In this document: in pieces, positions 4,955 through 6,347 of the stretch
Layout of the letters: each line of letters starts with the position of its first letter
Numbering within the stretch: the first letter of the stretch is position 1
DNA from: Phascolarctobacterium sp.
Lineage (GTDB): Bacteria > Bacillota > Negativicutes > Acidaminococcales > Acidaminococcaceae
DNA: 6,347 nt
Assembly (NCBI GenBank): GCA_019417125.1
Contig: DXVZ01000002.1
Coordinates: 1-6,347 of the forward strand
Direction: 5' to 3'
Made by a program: the position numbers and the translations under genes
The notes under the pieces: model-generated
What the model was told of the DNA's origin: nothing
What the model saw: only the letters and a program-made list of their open reading frames with translations
Databases searched by the model: none

Positions 4955-6347
4955 ATGGAAATTACCATGCAAGGTATTTCAAAGGCCTTCGGTTCCAACG
5001 AAGTTCTGCGCGGGGTTGATTTCACACTGCATTCCGGGGAAATCCACGCGCTGATGGGAGAAAACGGGGCCGGCAAATCGACGCTGATGAACATCCTCAC
5101 CGGCATACACAAGGCCGATGCGGGCACCATTACCGTTGATGGGCAGGAAGTACATTTTAAAAACGCGCGCGACGCCGAAAACCACGGCATTGCCTTCATC
5201 CATCAGGAACTTAATATCTGGCCTAACCTTTCTATTTTGGAAAATCTGTTTTTGATGAAGCAGATTACCAACTCTTTCGGCATACTGGACACCAAAAAGA
5301 TGCGCCGCCTTGCCGAAGAAAAATGCGCGCAGATTGGCATTGAGCTGCCGCTGGACGCAGAGGCCGGCGAATGCAGCGTTGGCCAGCAGCAAATGACAGA
5401 AATTATCCGCAACCTGATGCTGGATGCCAGGGTTGTAATTATGGACGAACCTACTGCGGCGCTTACCGAACGTGAAACCGCCAAGCTGTTTGAAGTAATG
5501 CACGCTTTAAAAGATAAAGGCGTCGCTATTGTTTATATATCGCACCGTATGGAAGAAGTGTTTACGCACTGCGACACCATTACAGTCATGCGCGACGGGC
5601 ACTCCATCAGCTGCCGACCAACCCGCAGCACCACCATGGAAGCAGTTGTGCAGGACATGGTTGGCCGCGCCATCACCGAATATTATCCGGGGCGCACCAC
5701 TGAACCTGGCGAAGTTGTACTGGAAGTTAAAAACCTTTGCCAGCCGGGCGTATTCGACCAGGTTTCATTTAATCTGCGCAAAGGCGAAATTTTGGGCGTT
5801 GCCGGGCTGATGGGCGCTGGGCGTACGGAAATTATGCGCGCGCTGTTCGGCATTGACGACTGCCAGCAGGGCGAAATTTACCTGCACGGGCAAAAAATAA
5901 CCATCAAAAAGCCTGAAGACGCCATTAAAGCAGGCATCGGCTTTATTACCGAAAACCGTAAAACCGAAGGGCTGATTCTTGATTTTTCCATCTTAAAAAA
6001 TATCGCGCTGCCGAGCGTTGATACCTTTGCTTCCAAGATTGTTATCAACGATAAAAAGGAATTTAATTTTTCCAACGAGCTGTCGCACAAACTTGGCGTT
6101 AAAACGGCTTCCATTCAGCTGCCTGCCGGTGCGCTTTCTGGCGGCAACCAGCAAAAAGTCGTTATTGCCAAATGGATTGGAATGCACCCATCCATCATCA
6201 TTATGGACGAGCCTACGCGCGGCATCGACGTCGGCGCTAAACGCGACATTTACGATTTAATGAACGAACTTACCGCGCAAGGCGTTGCCATTATTATGGT
6301 TTCGTCCGACCTGCCGGAAGTTATCGGCATGAGCGACCGTATCCTTG
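4955..6347 (+). CDS. rbsA: Ribose ABC transporter, ATP-binding protein (3' end cut by window edge)
   Basis: RbsA is the double ATPase subunit powering ribose uptake with the RbsC permease and RbsB binding protein. An open frame of 464 codons runs from ATG 4955 to the window edge; about 30-40 C-terminal residues of the usual 490-500 are missing. The first ATPase half has Walker A GENGAGKS (35-42), signature SVGQQQ (141-146), Walker B VIMDEPTAAL (161-170) and switch His197. The second half has a degenerate Walker A GLMGAGRTE (284-292), signature LSGGNQQ (394-400), Walker B IIMDEPTRGID (415-425), and SSD in place of the switch His near 450. This asymmetry is normal for sugar importers of this class. 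AAAGGAG (4937-4943) lies 11 bases before the ATG, 21 bases after rbsD. Ribose specificity is inferred from rbsK and rbsD; sequence alone would also allow other monosaccharides. Confidence 0.95.
   Translation, partial: MEITMQGISKAFGSNEVLRGVDFTLHSGEIHALMGENGAGKSTLMNILTGIHKADAGTITVDGQEVHFKNARDAENHGIAFIHQELNIWPNLSILENLFLMKQITNSFGILDTKKMRRLAEEKCAQIGIELPLDAEAGECSVGQQQMTEIIRNLMLDARVVIMDEPTAALTERETAKLFEVMHALKDKGVAIVYISHRMEEVFTHCDTITVMRDGHSISCRPTRSTTMEAVVQDMVGRAITEYYPGRTTEPGEVVLEVKNLCQPGVFDQVSFNLRKGEILGVAGLMGAGRTEIMRALFGIDDCQQGEIYLHGQKITIKKPEDAIKAGIGFITENRKTEGLILDFSILKNIALPSVDTFASKIVINDKKEFNFSNELSHKLGVKTASIQLPAGALSGGNQQKVVIAKWIGMHPSIIIMDEPTRGIDVGAKRDIYDLMNELTAQGVAIIMVSSDLPEVIGMSDRIL

Noticed and set aside
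4387..5199. Minus-strand open frame of 270 residues opposite rbsK, rbsD and rbsA
   Set aside because: It lies wholly antisense to three well-recognised genes, crosses their boundaries and has a Ser/Pro-rich composition with no family motif. It reflects codon bias on the coding strand.
4979..5503. Minus-strand open frame of 174 residues opposite rbsA
   Set aside because: It sits inside the first ATPase half of rbsA, whose Walker and signature motifs are intact. No start context or motif supports it.
1..6347. Search for CRISPR arrays, insertion sequences, transfer RNA genes, toxin-antitoxin or defence genes
   Set aside because: No regularly spaced repeats, transposase motifs, cloverleaf-like segments or unknown accessory genes were found. 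All substantial coding sequence belongs to well-known families.

Overview
The window is an ordinary stretch of a bacterial chromosome holding two divergent operons back to back. The left operon is on the minus strand. It holds lepB, rbgA (ylqF), rnhB, yraN and a comM/yifB-type gene, a gene order typical of Bacillota (Firmicutes). The right operon is on the plus strand. It holds rbsK, rbsD and rbsA in the Bacillus-like ribose order. Strong AAGGAG-type ribosome binding sites, a Bacillus-type N-terminal extension on RNase HII, a short Gram-positive-type signal peptidase and moderate G+C fit Bacillota. A lineage such as the Negativicutes is plausible, but this is a guess and cannot be settled from the window.

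Region by region. Positions 1-653 (minus) hold the N-terminal 217 codons of the ComM/YifB Mg-chelatase-like AAA+ protein, which runs off the left edge. Positions 664-1020 hold yraN, 1013-1828 rnhB (GTG start), 1873-2730 rbgA and 2748-3296 lepB. These genes sit close together (gaps of 10, 44 and 17 bases, and one 8-base overlap). A hairpin followed by a T-run, resembling an intrinsic terminator, lies in the 44-base gap between rbgA and rnhB. The 354-base gap 3297-3650 is the shared divergent control region. It has a good candidate promoter for lepB and, on the rbs side, a series of perfect inverted repeats that look like operator sites. Positions 3651-4550 hold rbsK, 4538-4933 rbsD, and 4955-6347 rbsA, which is cut by the right edge.

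How the genes work together. The left operon is housekeeping: membrane signal-peptide cleavage (LepB), 50S subunit assembly (RbgA), removal of ribonucleotides from DNA (RnhB), a nuclease-fold protein of unclear role (YraN) and a DNA-handling ATPase (ComM). The right operon takes up and uses ribose: RbsA powers import, RbsD converts the pyranose to the furanose, and RbsK phosphorylates it to ribose 5-phosphate. The permease, the binding protein and any regulator are not in the window. rbsC and rbsB are expected beyond the right edge.

I found no mobile element, CRISPR array, RNA gene or defence system, and no evidence of a previously undescribed system. The most interesting parts are the dyad-rich rbs control region, the terminator-like hairpin inside the housekeeping operon and a small in-frame repeat in the RNase HII tail.
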